Positions 1-11,996 of a DNA stretch of 64,000 nt are shown here, one piece after another. Source of the stretch: Moniliophthora roreri (taxonomy: Eukaryota > Basidiomycota > Agaricomycetes > Agaricales > Marasmiaceae); assembly GCA_001466705.2 (NCBI GenBank), contig LATX02000216.1, positions 1 through 64,000 on the forward strand, written 5' to 3'. Both the position numbers and the translations under genes were made by a program. Below the pieces are notes generated by a model. It saw only the letters and a list, made by a program, of their open reading frames with translations. It had not been told where the DNA came from and ran no database searches. Numbering within the stretch: the first letter of the stretch is position 1; each line of letters opens with the position of its first letter.

Positions 1-2159
1 CAGCACACCCCTTACACAAAGACTTTTTAGATCCTTGTTTCTCAATGGAAAATCCCTTGCAATGCTTCATGCAGTTTGTCAATACACGATAGGGTATATG
101 ACCAAATCTATTATGAGCAATTACAGGATCAGTTGATTTAATCTTGAAAGCGAGAATGGTAACTGCTTCATTCTGCTTAACAGATGAAGCATGTAGGTAG
201 GTATACCCATCTCTTTCTGGTTTCGCGAATAGCGACATAAAGAGTTTACCATTTGCTTTCGTAATTATAGAGGTTTCTGGGAACGAATATTTAATATCGT
301 AGCCATTTACGATATATTTATTCCCAGCTAGGAGTCTATGATTTGCTTTAGGCCAATAGAACACCGGATAAAGTTTGACCGTATGGGTTTCTCCAAGTGA
401 ATTGGTATGACGAATGATTACTGTTCCTTGATGAGTTATGACATCCGATCCAGTGACTCCAATGATCTGCTTGGGTCCTGTAGGAATTTCANTGCAATGC
501 TTCATACAGTTTGTCAATACACGATAAGGTATATGACCAAATCTGTTATGAGCAATTACAGGATCAGTTGATTTAATCTTGAAAGCAAGAATGGTAACTG
601 CTTCGTTCTGCTTGACAGAGGAAGCATGTAGGTACGTATACCCATCTCTTTCTGGTTTTGCAAATAGCGACATAAAGAGTTTACCATTAGCTTTCGTAAT
701 TATAGAGGTTTCTGGGAACGAATATTTAATATCGTAACCATTTACGATATATTTATTCCCAGCTAGAAGTCTATGATTTGCTTTAGGCCAATAGAACACC
801 GGATAAAGTTTGACCGTATGGGTTTCTCCAAGTGAATTGGTATGACGAATGATTACTGTTCCTTGATGAGTTATGACATCCGATCCAGTGACTCCAATGA
901 TCTGCTTGGGTCCTGTAGGAATTTCANTGCAATGCTTCATACAGTTTGTCAATACACGATAAGGTATATGACCAAATCTGTTATGAGCAATTACAGGATC
1001 AGTTGATTTAATCTTGAAAGCAAGAATGGTAACTGCTTCATTCTGCTTAACAGAGGAAGCATGTAGATACGTGTACCCATCTCTTTCTGGTTTCACAAAT
1101 AGCGACATAAAGAGTTTACCATTTGCTTTCGTAATTATAGAGGTTTCTGGGAATGAATATTTGATATCGTAACCATTTACGATATATTTATTCCCAGCTA
1201 GAAGTCTATGATTTGCTTTAGGCCAATAGAACACCGGATAAAGTTTGACCGTATGGGTTTCTCCAAGTGAATTGGTATGACGAATGATTACTGTTCCTTG
1301 ATGAGTTATGACATCCGATCCAGTGACTCCAATGATCTGCTTGGGTCCTGTAGGAATTTCATNTTGCAATGCTTCATACAGTTTGTCAATACACGATAAG
1401 GTATATGACCAAATCTGTTATGAGCAATTACAGGATCAGTTGATTTAATCTTGAAAGCGAGAATGGTAACTGCTTCGTTCTGTTTAACAGAGGAAGCATG
1501 TAGGTACGTATACCCATCTCTTTCTGGTTTCGCGAATAGCGACATGAAGAGTTTACCATTTGCTTTCGTAATTATAGAGGTTTCTGGGAACGAATATTTA
1601 ATATCGTAACCATTTACAATATATTTATTCCCAGCTAGAAGTCTATGATTTGCTTTAGGCCAATAGAACACCGGATAAAGTTTGACCGTATGGGTTTCTC
1701 CAAGTGAATTGGTATGACGAATGATTACTGTTCCTTGATGAGTTATGACATCCGATCCAGTGACTCCAATGATCTGCTTGGGTCCTGTAGGAATTTCATT
1801 TAANTCTTGAAAGCAAGAATGGTAACTGCTTCGTTCTGTTTAACAGAGGAAGCATGTAGGTACGTATACCCATCTCTTTCTGGTTTCGCGAATAGCGACA
1901 TAAAGAGTTTACCATTTGCTTTCGTAATTATAGAGGTTTCTGGGAATGAATATTTAATATTGTAACCATTTACGATATATTTATTCCCAGCTAGGAGTCT
2001 ATGATTTGCTTTAGGCCAATAGAACACCGGATAAAGTTTGACCGTATGGGTTTCTCCAAGTGAATTGGTATGACGAATGATTACTGTTCCTTGATGAGTT
2101 ATGACATCCGATCCAGTGACACCAATGATCTGCTTGGGTCCTGTAGGAATTTCATTTAA
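1..2159 (-). repeat. Five overlapping copies of a copia pol segment (GAG-pre-integrase region)
   Basis: Pieces 1-491, 493-926, 928-1362, 1364-1803 and the start of 1805-2710 repeat the same roughly 435-bp segment with only scattered substitutions. Each is broken by an N near the same element position. The minus-strand translation carries the HNRFGHI motif typical of the GAG-pre-integrase domain of copia polyproteins. The breakpoints coincide with Ns, so this is better read as an assembly artefact than as a real tandem array. Confidence 0.85.
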
Positions 2160-2710
2160 CTCAAGGAAATCGGACTTAAAAGGCGTTATGTGATTGGTTG
2201 CAGCAGTATTAAGAGCCCATTCAATTGTTTGTGGTTCTAAGGATACAATGTTTTTATCACTAATTTTAGTCATCATACATTGTACAATGTTACTATTTAC
2301 AGAATTAGAAAGAAATTGTTCATCGAGCTCTGATAGTGGCTCGGAATCAATGTTCGTTTCTAGTAATTCATTAGTGATGCTGCTCTTAAGATCAATTAGA
2401 TCATACCAATTGTAGTAGTCCGCTTCATTATGAACGTAATCATTATAATTCTCGTCCCAATCTTCTTTATCAAAGTCTCCCATATTCAGGTTCTTCCCTC
2501 CATTTTTCCCTTGAGAATCTTTATCATCAAGAGGAACAACATCCGCAATGTTGATATCAACACGAGCTTGGATGTTTGAAGAACCTTGAATAAATTCGGG
2601 AACTTCCGGTTGAGGATTATTGACCGTTATGGAAGAAATGTTGATTCCCAGATCCGGCATTACTGGTTTGGGAGGCGGTGATGGTGCCTCTATGTCAATA
2701 TCGGGTACCT
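1805..2710 (-). pseudogene. Copia Pol N-terminal fragment (degenerate protease motif and GAG-pre-integrase start)
   Basis: The minus-strand frame is open across this piece. It carries an acidic Asp/Tyr-rich linker, then a WALNTAATNH motif near 2180-2225 that occupies the place of the copia aspartic-protease signature (normally Asp-Thr-Gly-Ala-Thr-x-His). The catalytic Asp is read here as Asn and the Gly as Ala, so this copy should not encode an active protease. It continues into the pre-integrase segment. The fragment is bounded by Ns at both ends, so neither start nor stop is native. Confidence 0.7.
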
Positions 2711-2711
2711 N

Positions 2712-4275
2712 TCATTAGTGATGCTGCTCTTAAGATCAATTTGATCATACCAATCGTAGTAGTCCGCTTCGTTATGAACGTAATCATTATAATTTTCGTC
2801 CCAATCTTCTTTATCAAAGTCTCCCATATTCAGGTTCTTCTCTCTATTTTTCCCTTGAGAATCTTTATCATCAAGAGGAACAACATCCGCAATGTTGGTA
2901 TCAACACGAGCTTGGATGTTTGAAGAACCTTGAATAAATTCGGGAACTTCCGGTTGAGGATTATTGACCGTTATGGAAGAAATGTTTATTCCCAGATCCG
3001 GCATTACTGGTTTGGGAGGCGGAGATGGTGCCTCAATGTCAATATTGGGAACCTCAAGGGTATCTCCTTTCGGACGATAAGGAGTTTGAGGTCGAACAGG
3101 TTTGGGTTGGAAGAGTTTCCTATCCCCATAATGTTCAAGTACCATATTGCGGGCTTCCTTTTTGGTGATTTTCCTAAAAGTGTTTTCCCCAACGTTAAAC
3201 TCGTAAGGAGGTGGAGTCGGTTCTTTGCCAAATTGGAACATTTTGTCACCAATTTTGACTTGTGGCAAAAGATTAGACTGGATTGTAGGGAAACATTTGG
3301 AAATATTACCAAAGAAGTTTTTGGTAGTTTGCCGGTTCTTTTCTAATTCTTTTTGAATTGCCGCTGATTCTTCCTTTGATTTGATTCGGATATCATCAGC
3401 CATAGTTGCTGATCGATATGGTCTTTTCCCCATCCGCTTATCAATGACATCAGGGTGTTTAGCTTGGCAGGCCGGTGAGTCACATCAGTGCTCGGCAGCT
3501 AATCCCTTGTCTTGGAACATTTGGGCGATCTTCTTTCGCTGTTCCTGAAGTTCCTTTTCGGACTTCTTGACAATAGGGCGTTCTTTTTTGGNATCCTTTT
3601 TGGTTTCTATTAAATCAAGTATTATTTTTGCAAATCGATGTGATGCAAAAAGTGTTGAATCAATAGATGGATTATTGTTTAGAAGCTCAATGTGGAATTT
3701 CACATTTTCGGGCATTGGGATCATTGTTGGATCATATTGAGCTTTCGGAATCCGGGCCTGGATTTTGGCTTCCATGTGTCGCGACCATCTCCTCATGGCA
3801 CGACCATGGTCCAATTTGTGAGGTTGTTTGTTCTCGAATGTATTAATAGGATTTCGAGGAACAGTTGACTCCGAAGTTTCGGTTGGAATAACATCTCGTA
3901 CCTGGTTAGGGTACTTGTGCCTCATGAGATGTTTTCCTGATGGAAGATCACCAAAAATATGCTCGAATGATTCTGATGGAAAAATATCTCCAATATTGAT
4001 TTCCTCCTTAGTATTTGGAGAAATCTTAGGAGGAATTTTATCCACCTTAAGGACAGTGAAAGTTTTGCTAAGTTGAAAATCTCCACGTAAGAAAGCATAT
4101 GCCGTCTCATCGATGGGGAGGCGTACTAATGCTGCTTTCTGGAGAATTTTCTGCCTAGCGAAGGAATGGGAATGCATATTGTAACATTGCTTGCAGACAT
4201 ACCAAGTTTTGCGATTTCGTCCAGTTGTGAAGATACCATAGACGGTTTTATCTGAACTGGTGCAAAAATGGTTGA
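2712..4275 (-). pseudogene. Copia Gag C-terminus/linker fragments
   Basis: Two N-bounded pieces (2712-3591 and 3593-4275) translate on the minus strand as the region between Gag and Pol. They contain charged helices, a Pro-rich stretch near 3000-3240 and the acidic linker shared with the neighbouring piece. The left part of 2712-3591 repeats sequence already present at about 2370-2710, so the two pieces overlap in element coordinates. An ATG at 3433 opens a 247-codon frame, but it is only part of the polyprotein. No independent function is suggested. Confidence 0.65.
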
Positions 4276-4276
4276 N

Positions 4277-5685
4277 ATATTGATTTCCTCCTTAGTATTT
4301 GGAGAAATCTTAGGAGGAATTTTATCCACCTTAAGGACAGTGAAAGTTTTGCTAAGCTGAAAATCTCCTCGGAGAAAAGCGTATGCCGTCTCGTCGATGG
4401 GAAGGCGTACTAGGGCTGCTTTTTGGAGAATTTTCTGCCTAGCGAAGGAATGGGAATGCATATTGTAGCATTGCTTGCAGACATACCATGTTTTGCGATT
4501 TCGTCCGGTTGTAAAGATACCATAGACGGTCTTATCTGGACTAGTGCAAAAATGGTTGACGCATTTAGTCGGAACTTTGCCATCATCGGAAGGTTTTTCC
4601 TCTCTGGGAGGTTGTGGTTCTTCCTTTTGAGGCAAATCTGTGATCTCAGCCATCATGACTGAGATTGCTCCATTAGGCTTTTTCCCTTTTCCTTTCTTGT
4701 TCGACTTCTTCTTGTTGTTCTTCTTCCCATCAGATTTCTGTTGATTTTGTTGGGGTTGCGCAGGCTGTTTGCCTTTGTTCCCTTTATTTCCAGAGTTCTG
4801 GTTTTGATTATTTGGTTTACCAGAATTTGGATTAGGATTGCAAGGACGGAACTTCTTCTGTCCATTCCAGTTCGGGCTTTGTCCGGTGTAACGTTGGACA
4901 CCAGAGATCCGAGTGGCGTAAGCAGCAACCCCATCCATGTGTCGCCTATTATATTCTTGTTTGATGAAGGGGAGGATATTGTCAAAGGTAAGATCCTTCC
5001 CCTTGTTGGAGACAAACATCTGGGTCTTAACTCCTTCATATGACTTGGGAAGAGAGTTAAGAAGGAACATTGCCTGAAAGTTGGAGGGAACGGGGAAATC
5101 ATTCTCAGACAATTTCGCAACGCATTGTCTGATGAGATTGGTGCTATGATCGGGATTTTGGCCTTCGGCAGTGCGTGCCAAGACGAGGCCTTGGAAAAAT
5201 GTGAATATTTCCGGAAGGCTTGGTACATCATATTCAGCTTTCAAAGCGTCCCATGTTTCTTTGGCAGTATCTTTGATAATCCACTGCAAAGTAGGTCTTA
5301 ATTTAAGCTGAAAAAGACCAAGAGCTTGGGCATTGGAGGTTTTCTATTCTTTGACGACTTCCATGTCAGGGGTGACAGTGGTAGCACCTTCACCAGTAGT
5401 CACAGGCATTGTATTGGTAAGGGCATAAGCCGCTTTAGCCAAATTGAGATATGCCAAGACTTTGCGCTTCCATTCTCTGAAGTCGTCACTATTAAAGACT
5501 GGAACCACCGATAATCCCGATGTATTGCCAACAGAGGTATCAAAAACTTGGATTGGTTCAAGTAGTTCCAAAGGATGGTAACTATAAACCGGAATGCCGA
5601 CACCATCATCCGAGTTTCGAATTTGGACAGTTGTTGGATCGACAAGAGAGACTTGGGGGATACGAGATTGATTGGAGTTAGACAT
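4277..5685 (-). pseudogene. Copia Gag polyprotein, copy 1 (premature stop)
   Basis: The ATG at 5685 starts a copia-type Gag with the UBN2/DUF4219-like pattern: FREWKRKVLAYL near the N-terminus, then WDALKAEYD and a Lys/Gln/Asn-rich basic region. In place of the usual CCHC knuckle there is a later Cys pattern, C-x4-C then C-x2-C, around 4480-4570. This copy has a TAG at about 5346 where the other copies have a Trp codon, so it is disrupted. The N at 4276 ends the piece. Capsid assembly is the family role; nucleic-acid binding by the Cys cluster is inferred. Confidence 0.8.
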
Positions 5686-6529
5686 TGTTATCGATAAAAG
5701 GCTATAGGAAAGGAGGGCGTAAGTGCTGGTATGACTTTTAGGTGTATGGAGCCTTTATCGACAAGAATGCTAATGAATCCTCATACGTTTGGTCAACGGT
5801 GTTTCCTTCATGTCATCCGGTCTCATCACCCGGACTGACGTAGCTGTAAACGGTATTTACAAAATCTGATTGCAATTGAAAGTCTAAATAAGGTTTGATT
5901 TTAAGGATCCTGATCCGCCAGATCCATCAAATCCTTAAGAAGACGTTTAAGGGACTTATAGGCAATCAGGGGGACTATTTACGAAAATGATACGTAATTA
6001 TATAAACGACCCCTTCCATAGATGAAGGCTTTAGCACAAGGCCGTTCTATCTAGGTGCCAGAACCCAGTTGTGTGACCCTCCAGCTCACCGGGATGACTA
6101 CCGGTTTATTGCTGAATGAGCTAACCCATGTTCCAGTTAAGGAAATAAGGCCAACAGTTGGTTCTGCCTGTAATCCGGGTAATTCCGAATACAGGGGAAT
6201 GAATTTTGTATATACGTTAGAAGCCGCTTTACTGGGCTTAAAGTCTACTAATAAAGCAAGGAAAACTTGACCATCCCTCCAAGCAAATCAAAGACCATCT
6301 AGAACCTGTGATTGTGGTCTAATGCCAGTTAAGGCGTCGACTACACAGGTACCTCTTGCAAGATCTCGGGTTACGAGCGCTTGACAAGAGTAATGGTCCC
6401 ATTCAACATTGACCAATGAGAATGAGTGTCCATTAACACAGTTGTCGATGCGGGGCCCATAACCTGTTGAGACAGAACGGAGACGTAAAGCGCAGTGGAG
6501 TGTGCTCAACTCACATTTGTACGAGAACT
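5686..6529 (-). other. Copia 5' untranslated leader (copy 1)
   Basis: This non-coding stretch lies between the LTR edge and the Gag ATG on the minus strand. It is repeated nearly identically at 9665-10090 ahead of the second Gag start. No open frame is conserved. The LTR edge begins at 6530 and is cut by the N at 6550 after 20 bases. A primer-binding site was looked for next to the LTR, but no convincing tRNA 3'-end complement was recognised. Confidence 0.7.
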
Positions 6530-6550
6530 TGTTATAACCTTGAGGGTTGN

Positions 6551-7822
6551 TCGTACCTGGTTAGGGTACTTGTGCCTCATTAGATGTTTTCCTGATGGTA
6601 GATCACCGAAAATATGCTCGAATGATTCTGATGGAAAAATATCTCCAATATTGATTTCCTCCTTAGTATTTGGAGAAATCTTAGGAGGAATTTTATCCAC
6701 CTTAAGGACAGTGAAAGTTTTGCTGAGCTGAAAATCCCCTCGAAGGAAAGCATATGCCGTTTCATCTATGGGAAGACGTACTAGTGCTGCTTTTTGGAGA
6801 ATTTTCTGCCTAGCGAAGGAATGGGAATGCATATTGTAGCATTGCTTGCAGACATACCAAGTTTTGCGATTTCGTCCAGTTGTAAAGATACCATAGACGG
6901 TCTTATCTGGACTAGTGCAAAAATGGTTGACGCATTTAGTCGGAACTTTGCCATCATCGGAAGGTTTTTCCTCTCTGGGAGGTTGTGGTTCTTCCTTTTG
7001 AGGCAAATCTGTGATCTCAGCCATCATGACTGAGATTGCTCCATTAGGCTTTTTCCCTTTTCCTTTCTTGTTCGACTTCTTCTTGTTATTCTTCTTCCCA
7101 TCAGATTTCTGTTGATTTTGTTGGGGTTGCGCAGGCTGTTTGCCTTTGTTCCCTTTATTTCCAGAGTTCTGGTTTTGATTATTAGGTTTACCAGAATTTG
7201 GATTAGGATTGCGAGGACGGAATTTCTTTTGTCCATTCCAGTTCGGGCTTTGTCCGGTGTATCGTTGAACACCAGAGATCCGAGTGGCGTAAGCTGCAAC
7301 CCCATCCATGTGTCGCCTATTATATTCTTGTTTGATGAAGGGGAGGATATTGTCGAAGGTAAGATCCTTCCCTTTGTTGGAGACAAACATCTGGGTCTTA
7401 ACTCCTTCATATGACTTGGGAAGAGAGTTAAGAAGGAACATTGCCTGGAAATTGGAGGGAACGGGGAAATCGTTCTCAGACAATTTCGCAACACATTGTC
7501 TGATGAGATTGGCACTATGATCGGGATTTTGACCTTCGGCAGTGCGTGCCATGACGAGGCCTTGGAAAAAGGTAAATATTTCCGGAAGGCTTGGTACGTC
7601 ATATTCAGCTTTCAAAGCGTCCCATGTTTCTTTAGCAGTATCTTTGATAATCCACTGCAAAGTAGGACTCAATTTAAGCTGAAAAAGGCCAAGAGCTTGG
7701 GCGTTGGAGGTTTTCCATTCTTTGACGACTTCCATGTCAGGGGTGACGGTAGTAGCACCTTCACCAGTAGTCACAGGCATTGTATTGGTAAGGGCATAAG
7801 CCGCTTTAGCCAAATTGAGATA
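6551..7822 (-). pseudogene. Copia Gag polyprotein, internal piece, copy 2
   Basis: An uninterrupted minus-strand frame covers the Gag core, the basic Asn/Gln/Lys region and the C-x4-C...C-x2-C cluster. It is the same protein as the 4277-5685 copy but without its premature stop: the codon that is TAG there reads Trp here. Both ends are Ns, so start and stop codons are absent. The differences between pieces are substitutions of the kind expected between element copies. Confidence 0.8.
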
Positions 7823-7823
7823 N

Positions 7824-9062
7824 TGACTTCATCCTTAGTAGGAGGAGTCTTAGGAGGAATTTTATCCACCTTAAGGACAGTGAAAGTTTTGCTGAGCTGA
7901 AAATCCCCTCGAAGGAAAGCATATGCCGTTTCATCTATGGGAAGACGTACTAGTGCTGCTTTTTGGAGAATTTTCTGCCTAGCGAAGGAATGGGAATGCA
8001 TATTGTAGCATTGTTTGCAGACATACCAAGTTTTGCGATTTCGTCCAGTTGTAAAGATACCATAGACGGTTTTATCTGAACTGGTGCAAAAATGGTTGAC
8101 GCATTTAGTCGGAACTTTGCCATCATCGGAAGGTTTTTCCTCTCTGGGAGGTTGTGGTTCTTCCTTTTGAGGCAAATCTGTGATCTCAGCCATCATGACT
8201 GAGATTGCTCCATTAGGCTTTTTCCCTTTTCCTTTCTTGTTCGACTTCTTCTTGTTATTCTTCTTCCCATCAGATTTCTGTTGATTTTGTTGGGGTTGCG
8301 CAGGCTGTTTGCCTTTGTTCCCTTTATTCCCAGAGTTCTGGTTTTGATTATTTGGTTTACCAGAATTTGGATTAGGATTGCGAGGACGGAACTTCTTCTG
8401 TCCATTCCAGTTCGGGCTTTGTCCGGTGTATCGTTGAACACCAGAGATCCGAGTGGCGTAAGCGGCAACCCCATCCATGTGTCGCCTATTATATTCTTGT
8501 TTGATGAAGGGGAGGATATTGTCGAAGGTAAGATCCTTCCCTTTGTTGGAGACAAACATCTGGGTCTTAACTGTCTCATATGATTTTGGGAGAGAGTTAA
8601 GAAGGAACATTGCCTGGAAATTGGAGGGAACGGGGAAATCGTTTTCAGACAATTTTGCAACACATTGTCTGATGAGATTGGCACTGTGGTCAGGATTTTG
8701 GCCTTCGGCAGTGCGTGCCATGACTAGGCCTTGGAAAAAGGTAAAAATTTCCGGAAGGCTTGGAATGTCATATTCAGCTTTCAAGGCGTCCCATGTTTCT
8801 TTAGCAGTATCTTTGATAATCCACTGCAAAGTAGGACTCAATTTAAGCTGAAAAAGGCCAAGAGCTTGGGCGTTGGAGGTTTTCCATTCTTTGACGATTT
8901 CCATATCAGGAGTAACAGTAGTATCACCAGTGGTGACAGCCACAGGCATTGTATTGGTAAGAGCATAGGCTGCTCTAGCCAAATTGAGATATGCCAAGAC
9001 TTTGCGCTTCCATTCTCTGAAGTCGTCACCATTAAAGACTGGAACCACCAATAATCCCGATG
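7824..9062 (-). pseudogene. Copia Gag polyprotein, internal piece, copy 3
   Basis: A third near-identical Gag core is read on the minus strand, again bounded by Ns. A short in-frame difference occurs near 8925-8940, where the Thr/Gly/Val-rich loop before TPDME differs from the other copies. It therefore comes from a distinct element copy rather than from a simple duplication of the same read. It overlaps the neighbouring pieces in element coordinates. Confidence 0.8.
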
Positions 9063-9063
9063 N

Positions 9064-9664
9064 TGGAGGGAACGGGGAAATCGTTCTCAGACAATTTCGC
9101 AACACATTGTCTGATGAGATTGGCACTATGATCAGGATTTTGACCTTCGGCAGTGCATGCCATGACGAGACCTTGGAAGTAAGTAAATACTTCTGGAAGA
9201 CTAGGTGCGTCATATTCAGCTTTCAAAGCGTCCCAAGTTTGTTTAGCAGTATCTTTGATAATCCACTGCAAAGTAGGACTCAATTTAAGCTGAAAAAGGC
9301 CAAGAGCTTGGGCGTTGGAGGTTTTCCATTCTTTGACGACTTCCATGTCAGGGGTGACGGTAGTAGCACCTTCACCAGTAGTCACAGGCATTGTATTGGT
9401 AAGGGCATAAGCCGCTTTAGCCAAATTGAGATATGCCAAGACTTTGCGCTTCCATTCTCTGAAGTCGTCACCATTAAAGACTGGAACCACCAATAATCCC
9501 GATGTATTGCCAACAGAAGTATCAAAAACTTGAATTGGTTCAAGTAATTCCAAAGGATGGTAACTGTAAACCGGAATGCCAACACCATCATCCGAGTTTC
9601 AAATTCGGACAGTGTTATCAACAAGAGAGACTTGGGGAATACGAGATTGATTGGAGTTAGACAT
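9064..9664 (-). pseudogene. Copia Gag N-terminal piece, copy 4
   Basis: The ATG at 9664 opens the same Gag N-terminus as at 5685, with a TGA near 9600 that separates the first codons from the rest of the frame. It precedes the leader and the only full LTR in the window, so this piece is the one physically attached to the insertion site at 10541. It ends at the N at 9063. Confidence 0.75.
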
Positions 9665-10090
9665 TGTTATCGATAAAAGGCTATAGGAAAGGAGGGTGTA
9701 AGTGCTGGTATGACTTTTAGGTGTATGGAGCCTTTATCGACAAGAATGCTAATGAATCCTCATACTTTTGGTCAACGGTGTTTCCTTCATGTCATCCGGT
9801 CTCATCACCTGGACTGACATAGCTGTAAACGGTATTTACAAAATCTGATTGCTATAGAAAGTCTAAATAAGGTTTGATTTTAAGGATCCTGATCCGCCAG
9901 ATCCATCAAATCCTTAAGAAGACGTTTAAGGGACTTATAGGCAATCAGGGGGACTATTTACGAAAATGATACGTAATTATATAAACGACCCCTTCCATAG
10001 ATGAAGGCTTTAGCACAAGGCCGTTCTATNAGACAGAACGGAGACGTAAAGCGCAGTGGAGTGTGCTCAACTCACATTTGTACGAGAACT

Positions 10091-10541
10091 TGTTATAACC
10101 TTGAGGGTTGTAGAGTTGCGATGTGCAGAGTAGTCAATGTAAATTGAACTGAAGAATGTAGCTACATACATGCTTGCTTTTATACTACTCTAAAGGATAA
10201 GTTCCGTAGATAAACGGAGAAACCTAGTAAGCTATGGATGTAAGCTACTGAATACTTGTGAGACGAAGTATCCAAGAATAATGTGTCTTGGAGAGACACA
10301 ATACAATCCTCTGACAGCGGAAGGAACTATACATGAATTCTACATGTGTTCTACTGTATTGTGCATGAGGCTACAATACTCCTACTGGACGAGGGAGCAC
10401 TCCTATGACAGTAGTGCGAGCTCCGGAGAAGCTCAGGAACATACTTTGTAAGTTCCGTAGTTGATCACAGACGCAAGTAATACATTAACTAGTGTTCCTA
10501 ATGTTCCTAGTTTAGTATAGTACAGGTACAGTGCTTCAACA
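10091..10541 (-). repeat. Copia 5' LTR (451 bp)
   Basis: On the plus strand the segment starts TGTTATAACC and ends CTTCAACA, giving TG...CA termini. Its inner edge matches the first 20 bases after the leader at 6530-6549. Its outer edge coincides with the point where the adjacent NACHT gene stops aligning with its paralogue. A TATA-like stretch (GTATAAAAG on the minus strand, around 10175-10190) could be the U3 promoter. The host base run GACAA starts at 10542; the matching target-site copy would lie outside the window. Confidence 0.75.
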
Positions 10542-11996
10542 GACAATGTTTTTGACATGCATCAGCGATTGCTGATGCGAGATGTGCTTTAAGCCTTGTG
10601 TCCTCGGTAAGAGGTGGTACATAAAACTCTTGCGAACGCTCTGCATCACGCAGAAACTCGGAAAATGAAGGGTGAAGAGCTTTTATGGGTTCTGATGTGT
10701 CCGATTGAGGTACATGTAGTACGGGGTGTAGTGAAACCAAGGATGCGAGCATGATTGCTGGGTCCAAGTCAAGGACTTGGGTAATCAACCACGGTTGGTT
10801 AGATCTAGAAGCGGTGTCCGAGCCACTGTCGAGAATGAGTTGAAGAATTTGACGAACAGTCGCGAAGTCACGGCAGCTACGGATTACTTGGTGGTAGAGG
10901 AGATCCAATTCGGCATGTGGCGAGAGCTTAGCCGGCTTTGAGTTGAGTACCTCTTCCAACCGCTTGGTAGGAAGTACGTCATGGCTGTCGATGTATTTGG
11001 TCACCGTCGTGGCATAGACGAACTGACCGCATGCCCTCTGAACCAACTGCAATATGATAGCTGGGCCTGGCCATGATTCGGGGACGTCCTGCATAGTATG
11101 GCGATGTCGGGCAAGGATTTCACGGAATTGCGTGCGGAATAAGGCCCCTATGTCGCGATCTGCTTGGAAGGTGTCACCAATACCCATACGAAGAATTGCC
11201 GAACTCATCAGGGATATACGGTTGAAAAAGTCGGTAATGTGGGGCTCGGGTTGACTGAAGATGAGGATGTCGAATGGAAAAGAAGGGTGTGAGATACCAG
11301 CTGTCCAAAGGAGGGACAAAAGCCTCTTCTGTGACGCAATGTCGATACATTCGTCGAGTCCATCTATGATAATCAGGCGTGGAAGAATGGCTCGCAGTAC
11401 ACGGGGTGCGGTCACAGCCGGACGCTGGATCAACTCTTCGAACGCCGACTCGATTGTACTGTGGCTGAGAATGGTGGGATCGCCCCTGACTGTTGCCTTG
11501 ACAGTTCTGCCCATTGAATAGCGAGTAAGTGGTCGCTTGGACTTGGCCAGTTGGTAAGCAATAGTCGCGACAAAATGATCGATATTATTACACGTGGTGT
11601 CGGTTCGAGAGAAGGAAAAGCTCGCAGCAAGATGGCTTCCAGCGAATTTTTTGCAGAGGGTTTGAGCAATTTCTGACTTTCCGCTACCGGCCGAGCCGTA
11701 TAGCCAATAGATGGTGCGGGCCTTCGAGCGGTTCTTTCCCCGAATCCATCCGCTCAGTTTTTGCAGAATTGCACGGCGGATATCAGGATTGGATTGAGGA
11801 AAGAACTGTTGCCGGGAACTGTGTATGGCATTCAATGCTGCATGACGGGACAAGATGCTGATAGGATCCTGAGAATCTATACAAATACTCTATAGTCAAC
11901 ATCATGGAACCCGAGTTCTAGGCCAGAATCAGCGACAGACCCCTAACTCACCGAATGGTCGCCTGTTATTCTTCATGTTCACTGTGATGTAATCTC
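10542..11996 (-). pseudogene. NACHT NTPase gene, 3'-truncated by the copia insertion
   Basis: The encoded protein is a fungal NLR-type NACHT NTPase of the STAND class, which in this family senses non-self or danger and triggers downstream effectors. Walker A (GSAGSGKS) and Walker B (LIIIDGLDEC) lie about 107 residues apart. A short upstream exon (11952-11996, encoding a YITVNM motif) joins through a 75-nt GT-AG intron (11877-11951). Alignment with the tandem paralogue at 14.8-17.2 kb stops at the LTR edge at 10541, after roughly 437 residues of the main exon. Only one winged-helix-like module survives; the frame then runs about 11 codons into the LTR. The N-terminal effector region upstream of 11996 could not be resolved. 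Confidence 0.82.

Larger units (their letters stand above)
1..10541 (-). mobile_element. Ty1/copia LTR retrotransposon, patched from overlapping copies
   Basis: Read on the minus strand, the block gives LTR (right end), untranslated leader, copia-type Gag, a linker, a degenerate protease-like motif and a GAG-pre-integrase region, which is the order of a Ty1/copia element. Reverse transcriptase and the second LTR lie outside the window to the left. Single Ns at 492, 927, 1363, 1804, 2711, 3592, 4276, 6550, 7823, 9063 and 10030 join pieces that cover the same element coordinates again and again. The pieces are almost identical, so they look like contig ends from different copies forced into one scaffold. 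The element itself is clear; its length and copy number here are not. Confidence 0.9.

Noticed and set aside
1..2150. CRISPR-like or satellite array suggested by regular repeats
   Set aside because: The repeat unit is a piece of copia pol and the boundaries are Ns; an assembly artefact.
3828..9500. Plus-strand frames of 80-170 codons within the copia block
   Set aside because: They repeat at every Gag copy and lie opposite the real minus-strand Gag; shadows.
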